Below, in pieces: positions 8,651-18,420 of a DNA stretch of 32,353 nucleotides. Under the pieces are notes generated by a model that was given only the letters and a program-made list of their open reading frames with translations, searched no databases and was not told the DNA's origin. Within the stretch, counting starts at the first letter, position 1; each line of letters opens with the position of its first letter. The translations under genes and the position numbers were made by a program. This stretch comes from Arenibacter certesii DSM 19833. Its GTDB lineage: Bacteria; Bacteroidota; Bacteroidia; Flavobacteriales; Flavobacteriaceae. Location: NCBI RefSeq assembly GCF_000429545.1, contig NZ_AUCB01000043.1, positions 1 to 32,353 of the forward strand, given 5' to 3'.

Positions 8651-8914
8651 AATTTTTCCTGAAGTCAAATATGTATTTGGATAGTATTTAAGTTGTGTAT
8701 TAGTTTAATTTGAGGTCTATTCTTGATAACGCGAATGTTATAGCAAAATAGGTGATTTTAGGAGCCTAAACCTACCTTAGCGTTGTAAGATTAATCTAGA
8801 AAAACATGTACAGCTTTTCCAGTTTATCGTTATAAGGTATGTAAATACTATCTATCTAATCTTGGACATTTATTAACTTTAAACACTTTTTAGCTACGTA
8901 TAAATAAAAGTATC
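8651..8914. other. Intergenic region before the NHL-repeat gene
   Basis: This AT-rich spacer follows the terminator, so the next gene must have its own promoter here. The best -7-like match is TAATCTTG near 8858-8865, one base away from the TAnnTTTG consensus, about 55 bases before the start codon. I see no convincing -33 box, operator repeat or small gene. Confidence 0.35.
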
Positions 8915-8920
8915 TTGATT

Positions 8921-9967
8921 ATGGATAGAAGAAGTTTTAATAAATTATTGCCTTATACTCTAGGTGTAACAATGTTTCCCTTTTCGACAAATGCAGGCAA
9001 TTTGAATCATTCGTTGGATAGTCACGGAATAATTGGACACGGAGATTTTCGATATAAAGTAGATACGCAATGGGGTGTGCAAGATTCTGGGAAAATACCT
9101 GTAAATGATTGTCATGAAATGGTACAGGATAAAAGGGGGAATTTAATTTTATTGACTAATGAAACGAAAAATAATGTATTAATTTATGATCGTTCGGGCA
9201 AAGTATTAAAAACATGGGGGACGGAATTTCCTGGTGCTCATGGACTTACTATTTCTCAGGAGGGAGAAGAAGAATTTCTGTTTATTACTGATCATGACCG
9301 CAATCAGGTTTTTAAAACAACACTAGATGGAAGAATTTTGATGACAATCAATTACCCACACGAGACTGGTAAATATGAGAAGAGAGAAAAATTTAGGCCT
9401 ACTGAGATTGCTGTTGCTCCAAATGGAGATTTTTATATTGCAGATGGCTATGGTGAACAATATATTCTTCATTATGATTATAAAGGAACGCTTTTAAATA
9501 TTTTTGGAGGCAGGGGAGATAGTGGACAGTTTTTCAACAATGCCCACGGGATTTGTTTAGATAATAGAAATAAAGATAATCCTACACTTTTGATTTCTGC
9601 TCGCGTACAGAATGCTTTAAAGCGGTTTACGCTGCAGGGTGATTATATTGAAACAATAAAGTTACCCGGTGCATTTATAAGTAGACCCGTGATAGATGAA
9701 GAGAATGTTTATACGGCAGTATTGGTTTCTAAAATGCCATGGAATTCTGAATCGGGATTTGTTTTAATTTTAGATAAGAATAATGAAGTGGTTTCGGCAC
9801 CTGGAGGTGGACATCCGAGCTATGAAAATGGGAATTTAAATAAATTAGTTCAAAAAGGTAATACCTTTAAACACCCACATGATGTCTGCATTGATGCCGA
9901 TAAGAATCTTTATATTCCTCAATGGTCTTCAGGAAAAACTTATCCGATAAAGCTCGAGCGTATTTAA
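8921..9967 (+). CDS. Exported NHL-repeat beta-propeller protein
   Basis: This is a protein of about 348 residues built from NHL/SMP-30-like propeller blades, seen in repeated segments such as GNLILLTNETKNNVLIYDRS, GLTISQ/EEFLFITDHDRNQVFK, EIAVAPNGDFYIADGY and HGICLDNRN. It ends with HPHDVCIDADKNLYIPQW. I prefer the second ATG (8921) over the one at 8915 because it puts DRRSFNKLLPYTLGVTMF, a twin-arginine-like export signal, at the very N-terminus. Proteins of this shape often bind substrates or act as lyases or lactonases (for example the PAL lyase and gluconolactonase folds), but no catalytic motif can be assigned here. It stands alone between a terminator and the VCBS gene 102 bases downstream, and it is transcribed in the same direction as the PUL. 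Confidence 0.85.
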   Translation: MDRRSFNKLLPYTLGVTMFPFSTNAGNLNHSLDSHGIIGHGDFRYKVDTQWGVQDSGKIPVNDCHEMVQDKRGNLILLTNETKNNVLIYDRSGKVLKTWGTEFPGAHGLTISQEGEEEFLFITDHDRNQVFKTTLDGRILMTINYPHETGKYEKREKFRPTEIAVAPNGDFYIADGYGEQYILHYDYKGTLLNIFGGRGDSGQFFNNAHGICLDNRNKDNPTLLISARVQNALKRFTLQGDYIETIKLPGAFISRPVIDEENVYTAVLVSKMPWNSESGFVLILDKNNEVVSAPGGGHPSYENGNLNKLVQKGNTFKHPHDVCIDADKNLYIPQWSSGKTYPIKLERI

Positions 9968-10069
9968 TATATAAATTCATGTTTTGGAGTATTAAGTGGA
10001 ATCAGTATTTGGGACTAGATTTTTCGAATTGTCAGAACTTCAATAATATTTTTAGATGAAATTACCGTT

Positions 10070-13000
10070 ATGAAACAGATAGAAAAAGCGTTGAAAATAT
10101 TCACTTTTCTTTTCTCCTCAGTTATATTGTTTCAATGTAAGAAAGAAGAGACAAGTTTATTTAAGCAAATTCATTCTGATCAAACCAATATCTCATTTAT
10201 TAATGAAGTCATTGAAACTGATGAACTTAATATAATGCAATATCAATATCTCTACAATGGAGGAGGTGTAGGAATAGGTGATTTTAACCAAGATGGATTA
10301 GCTGATATTTATGTTACAGGTAATACTGTAGAAAATAAACTTTATATTAATAAGGGAAATTTTATTTTCGAAGATGTTACTGCTGTGGCAGGGGTAGGAG
10401 GTAGACGAGGCTGGAAGACAGGAACTAGTATTGCAGATGTTAATGGTGATGGATTACTGGATATATATGTTTGTTATTCTGGGCTAGGAACAAATGACCT
10501 TAGGGCAAATCAGTTATTCATTAATAAAGGGAATAATAATGATGGGGTTCCAGTGTTTATAGATGAAGCGGTTGAATATGGGTTGGACGCCGAAGGAAGC
10601 TTTAGTACTCAAGCAGTTTTCTTTGATTATGATCTTGATGGAGATTTGGATATGTTTTTATTAAACCATGCAAACTCATATTATTCACCTTTCTTTAACA
10701 GTACTAAACTACGTAATACAAGGCATCCCTTTTTCGGAAATAGCCTATATCGTAATGATGACAATAATTTTGTTGAGGTTAGTGAAAGTGCCGGAATTTA
10801 TGGAGGAGGATTAAACTTTGGTTTGGGAGTGGCAATAAGTGATTTTAATCAAGATGGTTTTCCTGATATTTATGTTTCTAATGATTATGAGGAGCAAGAT
10901 TTTCTTTACCTAAATAATGGAGATGGAACATTTGTCGATGCTACTAAGATGGCATTTGGGCATATTTCTAAATTTTCAATGGGTAACGACGCAGCTGATA
11001 TAAATAATGATGGGTTAGTTGATTTAATAACAATGGATATGCTTCCGGAGGATAATTATAGGCAAAAACTATTGAAGGGTCCTGATGAATATGTTCGTTA
11101 TCAAATTGCTGTTGATAGTGGATATCACAAACAGCAGATGCGAAATATGCTACAGTTAAACCAAGGTATTGATCAGAATGGAGTGCCTAGATTCAGTGAA
11201 ATTGGTCAACTTGCAGGTATATCAAATACGGATTGGAGTTGGGCATCTTTGATTGCGGATTTTGATAACGACGGTTTAAAAGACATTTTTGTTACCAATG
11301 GCTATCTAAGAGATTATACAAATATGGATTTTTTAAATTTTGAAGCCAATCAGGCAGTTCAAAATGCAAGAGCTCATGGTGTTGAATTGCTAAGTGATAA
11401 GGGTAAAAATAAATACGCCAAGGCTATTTATGAGCTGGTAAATAAAATACCTTCAACTAAAATTCCAAACTATATATTTAAGAATCAAGATAACTATACA
11501 TTTAAAGATGTTACCAATAAATGGGGGCTTTCAATGCCTACGGTATCAACAGGCGCTGCATATGTTGATTTAGATAATGACGGGGATTTGGATTTAGTGA
11601 TAAGTAATACCAATTCCCCTATTGGCGTATTCAAAAACACTGTAGATCAAGAAGAAAATAATTTTGTCAGGATTAAATTAAGAGGCAGTGCTAAAAATAG
11701 CTTTGCAATAGGCGCAAAGGTTTGGTTGTATACGGATTCTTTGGTTCAATTTCTCGAGAACTACACGGCTAGAGGTTATCAATCATCTGTTGATCCTATT
11801 CTCAATTTTGGCATAGGGAAATCTAATAAAGCAAATCTTAAAATTCAATGGCCAGATGGGAGTGTTACCGTTGAAGAAAACATAAAGTTAAATACGCTAC
11901 TTGAATATGACCAAACAACATCTACTGCAATTAAACAGAGTAAAGATGATTCTTCTAGAAATAATATTTTCGAGGATTCAACGCAGCTATATGGACTTAA
12001 TTTTGTCCATAAAGAGAACAATTATGTTGATTTTAATGTGGATCGCCTAGCTTTAAAACAAAGTTCTAGGTCTGGGCCCAAGATGTCCGTTGCAGACGTT
12101 AATGGGGACGGAATTGATGACGTATTTATCGGTGGGGCATATGGGCAAATGGATCAACTTTTTTTGTCAAAACCAGATGGATCTTATATTCCTTCCAATG
12201 ATGAATGTTGGAAAATTAGTAAAGACTTTGAAACCACAGCTTCCGTATTCTTTGACGCAGATGGAGATGGGGATAAAGATTTATATGTTGTAAGCGGAGG
12301 AAGTGAAATTCCATTAGGTTCCCCTTATTTAAGAGACAGGCTTTATATCAATGATGGGAAAGGAAATTTTTATGCGGCACAGGAGAATGCTTTACCCCAA
12401 GCATTTTCAAACGGTAGCGTGGTTGCGGCTGGTGATTATGATGGGGATGGTAAAATAGATTTGTTTGTTGGTGGAGGAAGTGTGCCTGGGAATTATCCGA
12501 ATAATGCACCAGGTGGAATTTTAAGAAATGAAACAGATAAATTAACAGGAGAAGTCAAATTTAGTCTAGCAACAAATGAGATAAACCCAGAACTAAGACG
12601 ACCAGGGTTAATTACTGATGCAATTTGGGCAGATATAAATAATGATTCTTTGTTAGATCTTATATTGGTTGGAGAATGGATGCCAATCCGCGTTTTTATT
12701 AACGAAAAGGGAAAGTTGGTAGAAAAAACAAATGAACTAGGACTTTCCAAAACTAATGGATTATGGCAAAGTATTGAAGTTGCTGACATGGATGGAGATG
12801 GTGACTTGGATATAATAGTTGGGAATATGGGATTGAATCTACCTTTTCAAGTTTCAGAAGAAGAGCCGCTTGAGGCATATATTGGTGATTTTGGTGAACA
12901 TGGAACACTAGCTTCAATTTACAGTAGTTATGTTCAAGGAAAGCGCTATCCCATTGCATCGTTAAGTGAGATGCACGATGCTTTTCCTAGATTAAGAAAG

Positions 13001-13483
13001 AAGTTTTTAAAGCATTCCCACTATGCCTCGGCAACTTTAGAGGATGTTTTTTCGCCTGATCAACTTAATAAGTCTACGCACTTGAGGGTTAATCAACTAG
13101 AAAGTGTTTATCTAGAAAATTTGAATAGTAGTTTTAATATTCATCTATTACCAATGAAGGCGCAATTCTCATCTACTCAGGGAATTATAGCTAAAGATTT
13201 TACGGGAGATGATATAAAAGATATTCTCTTAGTTGGTAATTTTTATCCATTCAGAGTGCAACATGGACCTATCGATGCTGGTAAAGGGCTATTGTTGGAA
13301 GGCGATGGGAAAGGTGACTTCAATGTATTTGAAAGAGATGAATTTGGTGTTTGGATTGAAGGGGATGTAAGGGATTTAAAATTAATGAATGGATATAATA
13401 CAACGCATATCATTATATCCAAAAATAATGATAGCATACAATCTTTTAAGGTGGCTATACCAAATAAAGTTTATTCAGATTAA
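10070..13483 (+). CDS. Large VCBS/FG-GAP repeat lipoprotein with ASPIC/UnbV domain
   Basis: This is a 1137-residue exported protein. The N-terminus (KALKIFTFLFSSVILFQC) is a lipoprotein-type signal with the cysteine at residue 23. The body consists of FG-GAP/VCBS propeller repeats with about 13 calcium-binding loops of the form DxNxDGxxD, for example DFNQDGLAD, DVNGDGLLD, DYDLDGDLD, DLDNDGDLD, DADGDGDKD and DMDGDGDLD. Between two propeller blocks, at about residues 530-600, lies an ASPIC/UnbV domain (NNFVRIKLRG, GAKVWLY, ARGYQSSVDPILNFGIG, IQWPDGS). Such proteins are common next to SusC/SusD pairs in marine Bacteroidota and are thought to bind glycans or to stabilise surface assemblies, but their exact job is unknown. 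The reading frame is intact. Confidence 0.93.
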   Translation: MKQIEKALKIFTFLFSSVILFQCKKEETSLFKQIHSDQTNISFINEVIETDELNIMQYQYLYNGGGVGIGDFNQDGLADIYVTGNTVENKLYINKGNFIFEDVTAVAGVGGRRGWKTGTSIADVNGDGLLDIYVCYSGLGTNDLRANQLFINKGNNNDGVPVFIDEAVEYGLDAEGSFSTQAVFFDYDLDGDLDMFLLNHANSYYSPFFNSTKLRNTRHPFFGNSLYRNDDNNFVEVSESAGIYGGGLNFGLGVAISDFNQDGFPDIYVSNDYEEQDFLYLNNGDGTFVDATKMAFGHISKFSMGNDAADINNDGLVDLITMDMLPEDNYRQKLLKGPDEYVRYQIAVDSGYHKQQMRNMLQLNQGIDQNGVPRFSEIGQLAGISNTDWSWASLIADFDNDGLKDIFVTNGYLRDYTNMDFLNFEANQAVQNARAHGVELLSDKGKNKYAKAIYELVNKIPSTKIPNYIFKNQDNYTFKDVTNKWGLSMPTVSTGAAYVDLDNDGDLDLVISNTNSPIGVFKNTVDQEENNFVRIKLRGSAKNSFAIGAKVWLYTDSLVQFLENYTARGYQSSVDPILNFGIGKSNKANLKIQWPDGSVTVEENIKLNTLLEYDQTTSTAIKQSKDDSSRNNIFEDSTQLYGLNFVHKENNYVDFNVDRLALKQSSRSGPKMSVADVNGDGIDDVFIGGAYGQMDQLFLSKPDGSYIPSNDECWKISKDFETTASVFFDADGDGDKDLYVVSGGSEIPLGSPYLRDRLYINDGKGNFYAAQENALPQAFSNGSVVAAGDYDGDGKIDLFVGGGSVPGNYPNNAPGGILRNETDKLTGEVKFSLATNEINPELRRPGLITDAIWADINNDSLLDLILVGEWMPIRVFINEKGKLVEKTNELGLSKTNGLWQSIEVADMDGDGDLDIIVGNMGLNLPFQVSEEEPLEAYIGDFGEHGTLASIYSSYVQGKRYPIASLSEMHDAFPRLRKKFLKHSHYASATLEDVFSPDQLNKSTHLRVNQLESVYLENLNSSFNIHLLPMKAQFSSTQGIIAKDFTGDDIKDILLVGNFYPFRVQHGPIDAGKGLLLEGDGKGDFNVFERDEFGVWIEGDVRDLKLMNGYNTTHIIISKNNDSIQSFKVAIPNKVYSD

Positions 13484-14138
13484 AGGGAATCTTTAAATAT
13501 TTATTCAAGGCGAAATACTCCTATTCTTGCCTCATTACTAAATAGTTAATATTTGAATACTTATTTTGGTAATATGAATGTGGGTTTGTCCTGGATAAAA
13601 TTGCATATGTGTAGCAAGGTATACCAGAACATAACCTAATAAAATAATAAAGATAATAATGTTTTGAAACAAACTTTATTCTGATTTTTAAGTTTTTAAC
13701 TATCCATTACTCTATTAGAATCGTTACCCTTACCTGTATACCTAACGATAATTTTTGTTATTGATTTGAACATTTTATTTGTGTCTTATAAATTCAAAAA
13801 ATGTAATTAATATAAATTTCTGACAAGTGACGTCAAATCAACTCTGTTTGTGCACTATATTATCAAAGATCGCTTCGAATTGATTTATCAGGCAAATATT
13901 GATGATGTTTTGGTCAATATATTGCAGCTTATATAGATTTTTAATGGATAATTTGCGTTAGCATTTAGTGCTATCAATACAGCTTTAAGATCTTGTTTGA
14001 TATATAGGCATTTTGTTTCTAGGGTAATATCGATTTATTATTTGCATGTAATTCGAATTTTCTAAAATGATTTTTTTAAAGGGAAATTATAATCGATAAA
14101 ATGTGCTCGGTAAATCGTAATATTTTAAATAAATAAGA
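13484..14138. other. Long non-coding gap (655 bases) between propeller genes and cytochrome cluster
   Basis: I recognise no gene, RNA or repeat in this AT-rich gap. A 40-codon plus-strand frame at 13814-13936 (including DRFELIYQANIDDVLVNILQ) is open but lacks an ATG and a ribosome binding site. It could be a scrap of a lost gene or chance. The gap probably holds the promoter of the four-gene cytochrome cluster, but I find no clean TAnnTTTG box close to the start codon. Confidence 0.4.
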
Positions 14139-16877
14139 GTGAAAAGAAGAATTATTACAACATCGTTTTTTGTCATTATAATTGGCATTGTAATTTTACT
14201 AGTTGACTATTTGAAACCTGATCCGTTAATAGATTTTAGCACCCAAGTAAAACCTATTCTCAATAAAAACTGTATCGCATGCCACGGTGGGGTAAAAAAA
14301 AGTGGTGGGTTTAGTCTATTGTTCGAGGAAGAGGCCTTTGCGGACACCGAGTCTGGCCATCCCGCGATTATTCCTGGTAATGCTGCCAAAAGCTCATTCA
14401 TACAACTATTAAAGGAGGATGATCCTGAATTACGCATGCCTTACCAAAAGGCAAGGTTATCGGAAGAAGAAATAGAATTATTGACTCAATGGGTAAATCA
14501 AGGTGCCAAATGGGGCGAACATTGGGCTTACAGTCTTCCAGATAAAGTAAACATCCCTGAAACAGTACAGGTAGCTGGGATTTCTTCCGAGAACACCAAA
14601 GGTTTTATAAAAAATGAAATTGACTACTTTATACTAAGAGGGCTTGATAATAACGACTTGGAACCTAGCTCGCCTGCAGAGCCGAACGTAATTTCCAGAA
14701 GGCTTTCCATGGATATAACGGGGCTTCCTATAAATACGGATCTATACGAAAGTTTTAATTCTGGCAATATTTCTTATGAGAATATGGTAGACGATCTCTT
14801 GTCTAGAAATTCTTATGGGGAAAAGTGGGCAAGTTGGTGGCTAGATCACGCCCGTTATGCAGATTCTAAAGGGTATGAGAAGGACATGGGGAGATCCATG
14901 TGGGAATATCGGGATTGGGTAATAAGAGCATTAAATAAGGATATGCCATTTGATCAATTTACCGTTGAGCAACTTGCAGGGGATTTACTGCCAAACCCCT
15001 CGGTAGACCAACTTATCGCTACCGCTTTCCATAGAAACACTATGAACAACGATGAAGGCGGAACGGATGACGAAGAATTTAGGGTTGCCGCTGTTATTGA
15101 TAGAGTTAATACCACTTTTGAAGTATGGCAAAGTACCACTATTGGATGCGTGCAATGTCATAGTCATACTTATGACCCCTTCAAGCATGAAGAGTTTTAT
15201 AACCTGATGGCTTTCTTTAACAATACAAGGGATGAGGATACTACTGGAGATGAACCCAATCTAAAATTTTATGACAAAGAGCAGGAAATCAAATTATCTA
15301 AGGTTTATGATTGGATATTAAAGAATAATAATAAAGAGGTTGCTGAGGCTTACAATAATTTCATGAAATATTTAGAGCCTGTATACCATGCCCATTTAGC
15401 GGAGAATTATACGAATGGTAGTCTTGCGGGCTCCCAGTCCATTGGACTTCGCGACAACGGTTCATGTTATATAAAAGATGTTTATACACAGGGTGCAAAC
15501 TATATTTATCTAAGATATTCTTCCGGAGTGGATGCTAGCACAATAACAATACGAAAGGATAATCCTGAGGGAGAAATTCTGGCAAGATTTAAGACTAATA
15601 AAACCCAAGGAAGGGTTATCCATAAATTTCCATTTAAGAAAATAAATGAGAAAACGACTTTATATATAGAGGCGGAGAACCCTACGATCTCAGCTAAAAC
15701 CCCTACAAGTTATATTTCATGGATTGCCTTTCTTCCTGAGGTTAAAGGAAGTGAATCTCCAGGTTATTCTGAAATTGATAAGGAGTTTATGGAACTGATA
15801 AACACCAAAACTCCTACTTTACCAATTTTAGTGGAAAATCCTGATTTTCAAAAAAGAACTACTCGATTTTTTGAAAGGGGAAGTTGGCTAAGCCAAACAG
15901 ATACCATAGAACCGGGTACTCCTCATGTGTTGAATGATTGGAAGAGTGAATGGCCAAAAAATAGGTTGGGATTATCTAAATGGCTTGTTAGCAAGGAAAA
16001 TCCGCTTACTGCAAGAACCTTGGTAAATAGAGTGTGGCATCAGCTATTTGGAAGAGGCATTGTAGCATCCTTGGAGGACATGGGATCCCAATCGGATGCA
16101 CCTTCCCATCCTGAATTATTGGATTGGTTAGCTTTAAGATTTATGAATGAGCACGAATGGAGTATCAAATCTTTAGTTAAAGAAATTGTGATGTCTGGGA
16201 CCTATCGTCAAAGTTCTATGAACAACGCGATTTTATATCAAAAGGACCCTGAAAACAAACTGTATGCCCGAGGACCAAGGACAAGGTTGTCTGCGGAACA
16301 GATTCGAGACCAGGCCTTGGCGGTATCAGGATTATTGAGTGACAAGATGTATGGTCCGAGTGTTATGCCTCCCCAACCAGAGGGTGTTTGGCAAACTGTT
16401 TACAGCGGGGAATATTGGGTGGAAAGTAAGGGGGAGGATAAATACCGAAGAGCTGTATATACCTATTTAAAACGAACAAGCCCCTATCCTTCTATTGTTA
16501 CATTTGATGGGAGTAGCCGTGAAGTATCTACAGTTAGAAGGACAGTGACTAATACCCCTTTACAAGCTTTGGTTACACTTAATGATCCGGTATATTTGGA
16601 AGCTGCATATTTTTTGGCAAAATATATGACGAAGTTTGATGATCCGGATAATGCCATTGCTTCAGGCTATTATAAGGCCTTAATGAGCGAAATTGATAAA
16701 AATAAACTAATTTCCTTAAAAACACTCTATACAAATTCAATCATTGAATTTGAACAGCAAGCCGAATCTATAAGGGAGTTTCTACCCGTTGAATCGGAGG
16801 TTGATGCCAATTTAGCAGCACTAACCGTTGTGGCTAATGCCATAATGAATTTAGATGAATTTTTAACAAAATCATAG
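14139..16877 (+). CDS. PSCyt1-DUF1549-DUF1553 cytochrome-type protein
   Basis: This is a 912-residue exported protein of the type abundant in Planctomycetes. It starts at a GTG (the first in-frame start before MKRRIITTSFFVIIIGIVIL, a signal or anchor helix). The N-terminal PSCyt1 domain (about 30-130) has a heme c motif CIACH at 45-49 and a possible methionine ligand at M100 (LRMPY). The DUF1549 (PSCyt2) domain follows (about 155-365) with HARYADSKGYEKD, HRNTMNNDEGGTDDEEFR and a second CxxCH motif, CVQCH at 337-341 (CVQCHSHTYDPF). An insert at about 440-545 (DNGSCYIKDVYTQGANYIYL, TLYIEAENP) resembles a CBM6-like sugar-binding module. DUF1553 (about 590-870) carries RTLVNRVWHQLFGRGIV, RLSAEQIRDQALAVSGLL and RRTVTNTPLQALVTLNDPVY. 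It is 2 bases from the DUF1501 gene, its usual partner. The function of the pair is not established; redox or hydrolytic roles have been proposed. Confidence 0.92.
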   Translation: MKRRIITTSFFVIIIGIVILLVDYLKPDPLIDFSTQVKPILNKNCIACHGGVKKSGGFSLLFEEEAFADTESGHPAIIPGNAAKSSFIQLLKEDDPELRMPYQKARLSEEEIELLTQWVNQGAKWGEHWAYSLPDKVNIPETVQVAGISSENTKGFIKNEIDYFILRGLDNNDLEPSSPAEPNVISRRLSMDITGLPINTDLYESFNSGNISYENMVDDLLSRNSYGEKWASWWLDHARYADSKGYEKDMGRSMWEYRDWVIRALNKDMPFDQFTVEQLAGDLLPNPSVDQLIATAFHRNTMNNDEGGTDDEEFRVAAVIDRVNTTFEVWQSTTIGCVQCHSHTYDPFKHEEFYNLMAFFNNTRDEDTTGDEPNLKFYDKEQEIKLSKVYDWILKNNNKEVAEAYNNFMKYLEPVYHAHLAENYTNGSLAGSQSIGLRDNGSCYIKDVYTQGANYIYLRYSSGVDASTITIRKDNPEGEILARFKTNKTQGRVIHKFPFKKINEKTTLYIEAENPTISAKTPTSYISWIAFLPEVKGSESPGYSEIDKEFMELINTKTPTLPILVENPDFQKRTTRFFERGSWLSQTDTIEPGTPHVLNDWKSEWPKNRLGLSKWLVSKENPLTARTLVNRVWHQLFGRGIVASLEDMGSQSDAPSHPELLDWLALRFMNEHEWSIKSLVKEIVMSGTYRQSSMNNAILYQKDPENKLYARGPRTRLSAEQIRDQALAVSGLLSDKMYGPSVMPPQPEGVWQTVYSGEYWVESKGEDKYRRAVYTYLKRTSPYPSIVTFDGSSREVSTVRRTVTNTPLQALVTLNDPVYLEAAYFLAKYMTKFDDPDNAIASGYYKALMSEIDKNKLISLKTLYTNSIIEFEQQAESIREFLPVESEVDANLAALTVVANAIMNLDEFLTKS

Positions 16878-16879
16878 CA

Positions 16880-18388
16880 ATGAACAGTTTAGACCGACTT
16901 ATAAAAGAAAAGATAGAAAGAGATTTAGAAGCCAAAACTAGGAGGCATTTTATAAAGACTTGTGTTACTGGAATGGGCGGGGTGGCCTTAGGATCCTTAT
17001 TTATGTCCTGTGGTTCTTTTGGAAGTAACAAAGGGAATGGAAAGATACCTCTTAGCGATAGGGATGTCAATCCAATGGCTTCCTTGGCACCTCCCTACCC
17101 GGCGAAGGTTAAATCAGTGATCTATCTCCATATGGCGGGAGCACCATCGCAACTTGAAATGTTTGATTATAAGCCTGCACTTCAAAAATTAGATGGTCAA
17201 TTAACCCCTCAATCTCTACTAGAGGGAAAAAAATTCGCATTTATCAAGGGAACACCAAAATTATTGGGTCCCCAAGCTAAATTTAAGCAAGAAGGTGAGT
17301 CTGGGAATTGGGTATCAAATTTTTTACCTCATTTTTCAAAGGTGGTCGATGAGGTAGCCTTTTTAAAAGCAGTGAATACTGATCAATTTAATCATGGTCC
17401 AGCCCAGTTATTTATGCAAACTGGAAGCCCAAGATTAGGCAGACCAAGTATAGGTTCTTGGGTTACGTATGGTCTAGGATCAGAAAATCAGAACTTACCA
17501 GGATTTGTGGTATTGACTTCTGGGGGAAAAACTCCAGATGCTGGAAAAAGTATATGGGGAAGTGGTTTCTTGCCTTCGGTATACCAAGGAGTTCAATGCC
17601 GATCCAAGGGAGATCCTGTTTTATATATAGATGATCCAAAGGGAATATCTAGGAACCTTAAACAAAGTACTATTGAAGCTATCAATCAGATTAATAAGGA
17701 GGAATTCAATAAATATTCTGATCCTGAGATTTTAACAAGAATCAATCAATATGAAATGGCATATAGAATGCAAACCGCAGTTCCGGAATTAATGAACATT
17801 AATGACGAACCAGAACATATAAAGGAAATGTACGGAGTAAAACCAGGAAAAGAATCTTTTGCTAATAATTGCTTGTTGGCTAGAAAATTGGTAGAGGATG
17901 GAGTTCGTTTTGTACAATTATATGATTGGGGTTGGGATAGCCATGGTGATAGCCATGCTAATGCAATTGATTTAGGTCTTAGAAATAAATGTACGGAAAT
18001 AGATAGGCCAATGTCTGCGTTGCTTTTAGATCTTAAGCAAAGGGGGTTGTTGGAGGAGACTCTAGTAGTTTGGGGCGGTGAATTTGGTAGAACGCCCATG
18101 CAGGAAAATAGAGAAGGCCAAGAAATGGCTTTTAAAGGAAGAGATCACCACGGAGACGCCTTTACTATGTGGATGGCAGGTGGCGGTATTAAAAAAGGTG
18201 CTAGTTTTGGTGTTACCGATGAAATAGGGTATTCTGCGATAGAAGGAAAAGTCTCCGTACATGATGTGCATGCAACGATATTGCACCTTCTTGGATTTAA
18301 TCATGAGCAATTCACATTCGATTTCCAAGGAAGACCATTCCGCCTAACAGATGTTGAAGGACATGTTATTAAAGAGATTCTGGCATAG
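16880..18388 (+). CDS. DUF1501-family exported protein (alkaline phosphatase/sulfatase-like fold)
   Basis: This is a 502-residue protein. The N-terminus has a textbook twin-arginine signal, TRRHFIKTCVTGMGG, followed by a hydrophobic stretch and SLFMSC. The cysteine at residue 44 may be lipidated after Tat export, so the protein folds, possibly with cofactors, in the cytoplasm. The DUF1501 hallmarks are present: VIYLHMAGAPSQLEMFDYKP near the start of the domain, NHGPAQLFMQTGSPRLGRPS, RFVQLYDWGWDSHGD and VVWGGEFGRTPMQE followed by GRDHHGDAFTMWMAGGG. DUF1501 belongs to the metal-dependent alkaline phosphatase superfamily in fold. It follows the DUF1549/DUF1553 gene after 2 bases, which implies translational coupling and a joint function. 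Confidence 0.93.
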   Translation: MNSLDRLIKEKIERDLEAKTRRHFIKTCVTGMGGVALGSLFMSCGSFGSNKGNGKIPLSDRDVNPMASLAPPYPAKVKSVIYLHMAGAPSQLEMFDYKPALQKLDGQLTPQSLLEGKKFAFIKGTPKLLGPQAKFKQEGESGNWVSNFLPHFSKVVDEVAFLKAVNTDQFNHGPAQLFMQTGSPRLGRPSIGSWVTYGLGSENQNLPGFVVLTSGGKTPDAGKSIWGSGFLPSVYQGVQCRSKGDPVLYIDDPKGISRNLKQSTIEAINQINKEEFNKYSDPEILTRINQYEMAYRMQTAVPELMNINDEPEHIKEMYGVKPGKESFANNCLLARKLVEDGVRFVQLYDWGWDSHGDSHANAIDLGLRNKCTEIDRPMSALLLDLKQRGLLEETLVVWGGEFGRTPMQENREGQEMAFKGRDHHGDAFTMWMAGGGIKKGASFGVTDEIGYSAIEGKVSVHDVHATILHLLGFNHEQFTFDFQGRPFRLTDVEGHVIKEILA

Positions 18389-18420
18389 AAAAATAACAGA
18401 ACCAATCCAAAATTTAACTT

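Noticed and set aside
13814-13936. A 40-codon frame in the long gap
   Set aside because: It has no ATG, no ribosome binding site and no family match from memory. It is too weak to list as a gene.
16880-18388. Calling the DUF1501 protein a sulfatase
   Set aside because: The fold is related to sulfatases, but the Cys/Ser-x-Pro-x-Arg sulfatase signature is not present.
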